Below are positions 5,321 through 6,189 of a DNA stretch of 6,189 nt, in pieces. Origin of the DNA: Clostridia bacterium (GTDB taxonomy: Bacteria; Bacillota; Clostridia; Oscillospirales; Acutalibacteraceae); the NCBI GenBank assembly GCA_900754145.1, contig CAAEBW010000030.1, positions 1-6,189 on the forward strand, read 5' to 3'. Numbering within the stretch: position 1 is the stretch's first letter; each line of letters opens with the position of its first letter. The notes under the pieces were generated by a model. That model saw only the letters and a program-made list of their open reading frames with translations. It searched no databases and was not told the DNA's origin. Position numbers and translations under genes: made by a program.

Positions 5321-6133
5321 ATGTACGATTTCCCGATTGCTATACAGCTTTACTCGGTAAGGAATGATATGGCTGCCGACTTTGAGGGTACACTCAAAAA
5401 GATCAAGGAATTTGGATATGACGGCGTTGAATTTGCAGGTCTTCACGGCAAAACCGCAGCTGAAGTAAAAAAAATGTGCGATGAAATCGGTCTTGTTCCG
5501 ATTTCCGCACATGTTCCCTACGGTGAGCTTGTTAAAGGTGAAGAAACCTTTAAGACCTATGCCGAGATAGGCTGTAAGTACATCGTTATACCTCATGTAA
5601 GCGCAGATTATCTTGCAGGCGGCGATAAAAACCCAGAATTTATCGCAAAGGTAAAGAAATTCGGTGAGCTTGCAAACGCTAACGGTATGAAGCTTTGCTA
5701 CCACAACCATGATTTTGAATTTGAAAAGGCTAACGGTGAATACAAGCTTGACCGCCTTTACAGCGATGTTTCGGCAGACCTGCTTTCAACTCAGCTTGAT
5801 ACCTGCTGGGTAAATGTGGGCGGCGAAAATCCCGCAAACTATATTCGCAAATATAACGGCAGAATTGAAATTATCCACCTTAAAGACTTTGTAGGCAGCA
5901 AGAGCGAAAATATGTACGGACTTATCGGTACTGATGGCAAGGAAGCTCCCAAAGAGACTACAAAATTTGAGCTTCGCCCCGTAGGCAGCGGTGTTCAGAA
6001 CTTCCCCGCTATACTTGATGCGTGCAAGGAAGTAGGAGCAAAGTGGGTTATAGTAGAACAGGATTCTCCCAGCATGGATAAAACTCCTCTTGAGTGCGCC
6101 GAAATGAGCATTAATTACCTTAAATCGCTTTAA
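5321..6133 (+). CDS. Sugar phosphate isomerase/epimerase-like TIM-barrel enzyme with YHNHDFEF active-site motif
   Basis: The 270-residue protein is a second xylose-isomerase-like TIM barrel, well diverged from the one at 3158. Features in order are IAIQLYSVR (7-15), FGYDGVEFAG (31-40) with Glu37, ISAHVPY (61-67), LCYHNHDFEFE (125-135), QLDTCWVNVGG (158-168), IIHLKDF (184-190) and VIVEQD (243-248). Likely metal ligands are Glu133 (or His130), Asp160, His186 and Glu246; Lys188 and Asp189 follow the histidine as usual. The YHNHDFEF signature marks a common subgroup of these enzymes that often sits beside Gfo/Idh/MocA dehydrogenases. A reaction on a keto sugar (epimerisation, beta-elimination or hydration) is inferred, not shown. 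AAGGAGA (5307-5313) lies 7 nt before the ATG. The 65-nt leader holds a 9-bp hairpin. The 3' end overlaps the convergent regulator gene by 14 nt, and no terminator follows within the window. Confidence 0.88.
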   Translation: MYDFPIAIQLYSVRNDMAADFEGTLKKIKEFGYDGVEFAGLHGKTAAEVKKMCDEIGLVPISAHVPYGELVKGEETFKTYAEIGCKYIVIPHVSADYLAGGDKNPEFIAKVKKFGELANANGMKLCYHNHDFEFEKANGEYKLDRLYSDVSADLLSTQLDTCWVNVGGENPANYIRKYNGRIEIIHLKDFVGSKSENMYGLIGTDGKEAPKETTKFELRPVGSGVQNFPAILDACKEVGAKWVIVEQDSPSMDKTPLECAEMSINYLKSL

Positions 6134-6188
6134 GCGCGTTGTTCTTACTGCGGTATTCCGCGGGAGACATACCCATAACAAGCTTAAA
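6120..6188 (-). CDS. AraC-family transcriptional regulator, C-terminal tail (cut by window edge)
   Basis: On the reverse strand the last 22 codons of a gene can be read into the window, ending at a TAA at 6122-6120. They encode FKLVMGMSPAEYRSKNNALK followed by Ala-Ile. The F-K-x-x-x-GMSPAEYR pattern is the hallmark end of the second helix-turn-helix of AraC/XylS regulators, normally only a few residues from the C-terminus, as here. The gene is convergent with the operon and overlaps its last gene by 14 nt. AraC proteins beside sugar operons commonly activate them in response to a substrate, so control of the 407-6133 operon is plausible, but the sensor domain lies outside the window. Confidence 0.82.
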   Translation of the reverse strand, partial: FKLVMGMSPAEYRSKNNALKAI

Positions 6189-6189
6189 C

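Larger units (their letters stand above)
407..6133 (+). other. Apparent six-gene sugar/glycoside redox operon
   Basis: Six plus-strand genes follow one another with junctions of +2, -1, -4, +25 and +65 nt and no convincing plus-strand terminator or internal promoter between them. The content (ThuA-like, three Gfo/Idh/MocA dehydrogenases, two xylose-isomerase-like TIM barrels) is coherent for one catabolic route. The first four are likely translationally coupled, whereas the last two have independent strong ribosome sites. Transporter, kinase and hydrolase genes are absent from the window. Confidence 0.75.

Noticed and set aside
1117..6133. DgpA/DgpBC-type C-glycoside cleavage as the firm assignment
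   Set aside because: No gene for the small partner subunit of that lyase is visible in the window, and the substrate residues cannot be judged by eye.
1117..6133. Inositol catabolism (iolG/iolE/iolI) gene symbols
   Set aside because: The families overlap with these enzymes, but no iolB-, iolC- or iolD-type gene is present and no inositol-specific motif is recognised.
6126..6161. Short palindromes CGCTT-T-AAGCG (6126-6136) and GCGG-TATT-CCGC (6150-6161) as a terminator for the convergent genes
   Set aside because: The first has a 1-nt loop and cannot fold as drawn, the second has a 4-bp core within the AraC coding sequence, and neither is followed by a U tract.
5786..6181. Minus-strand open frame of 131 codons at the right end
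   Set aside because: It is antisense to the second TIM-barrel gene. The real minus-strand gene here is in another frame and shows the AraC C-terminal motif.

Overview
The window looks like a chromosomal segment from a low-to-mid GC Gram-positive anaerobe, probably a Clostridia member of the Oscillospiraceae/Ruminococcaceae type found in gut communities. This rests on strong purine-rich Shine-Dalgarno sites (AGGAGG, AAGGAG, AAGGTGG), AT-rich intergenic DNA beside GC-richer coding DNA, tightly packed co-directional genes and the feel of the proteins. No taxonomic marker is present, so the assignment is inference.

Layout. Bases 1-239 (minus) hold the N-terminal part of a TauE/SafE-type membrane permease that runs off the left edge. 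A 167-base divergent intergenic region (240-406) follows, with two candidate promoters and a 19-bp AT-rich palindrome. From 407 to 6133 six plus-strand genes form one apparent operon: a ThuA-like protein (407-1114), a first Gfo/Idh/MocA dehydrogenase (1117-2163), a second, shorter dehydrogenase of the dihydrodiol-dehydrogenase/GFOR style (2163-3161), a xylose-isomerase-like TIM-barrel enzyme (3158-4072), a third Gfo/Idh/MocA dehydrogenase (4098-5255) and a second, divergent TIM-barrel enzyme (5321-6133). The first four are coupled by a 2-nt gap, a 1-nt overlap and a 4-nt ATGA overlap. The last two have longer leaders and strong ribosome sites, and a GC-rich hairpin lies between them. At the right edge (6120-6188, minus) is the C-terminal tail of an AraC-family regulator, converging on the operon and overlapping its last gene by 14 nt.

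How the genes may work together. Three NAD(P)-dependent sugar dehydrogenases, two TIM-barrel isomerase/lyase-like enzymes and a ThuA protein, with no classical glycoside hydrolase, kinase or transporter, suggest an intracellular redox-based route for sugars, glycosides or polyols. Known precedents are 3-keto-sugar pathways (ThuA/ThuB for disaccharides, YcjQRS for glucosides/gulosides, DgpA-DgpBC for C-glycosides), in which a sugar hydroxyl is oxidised, the keto sugar is epimerised or its glycosidic bond is eliminated, and the product is rehydrated or reduced. An inositol-type pathway is the main alternative. The substrate cannot be read from the sequence. The three dehydrogenases differ at the catalytic His/Tyr position and the two TIM-barrel proteins have different active-site signatures, so they probably perform different steps and are not redundant copies.
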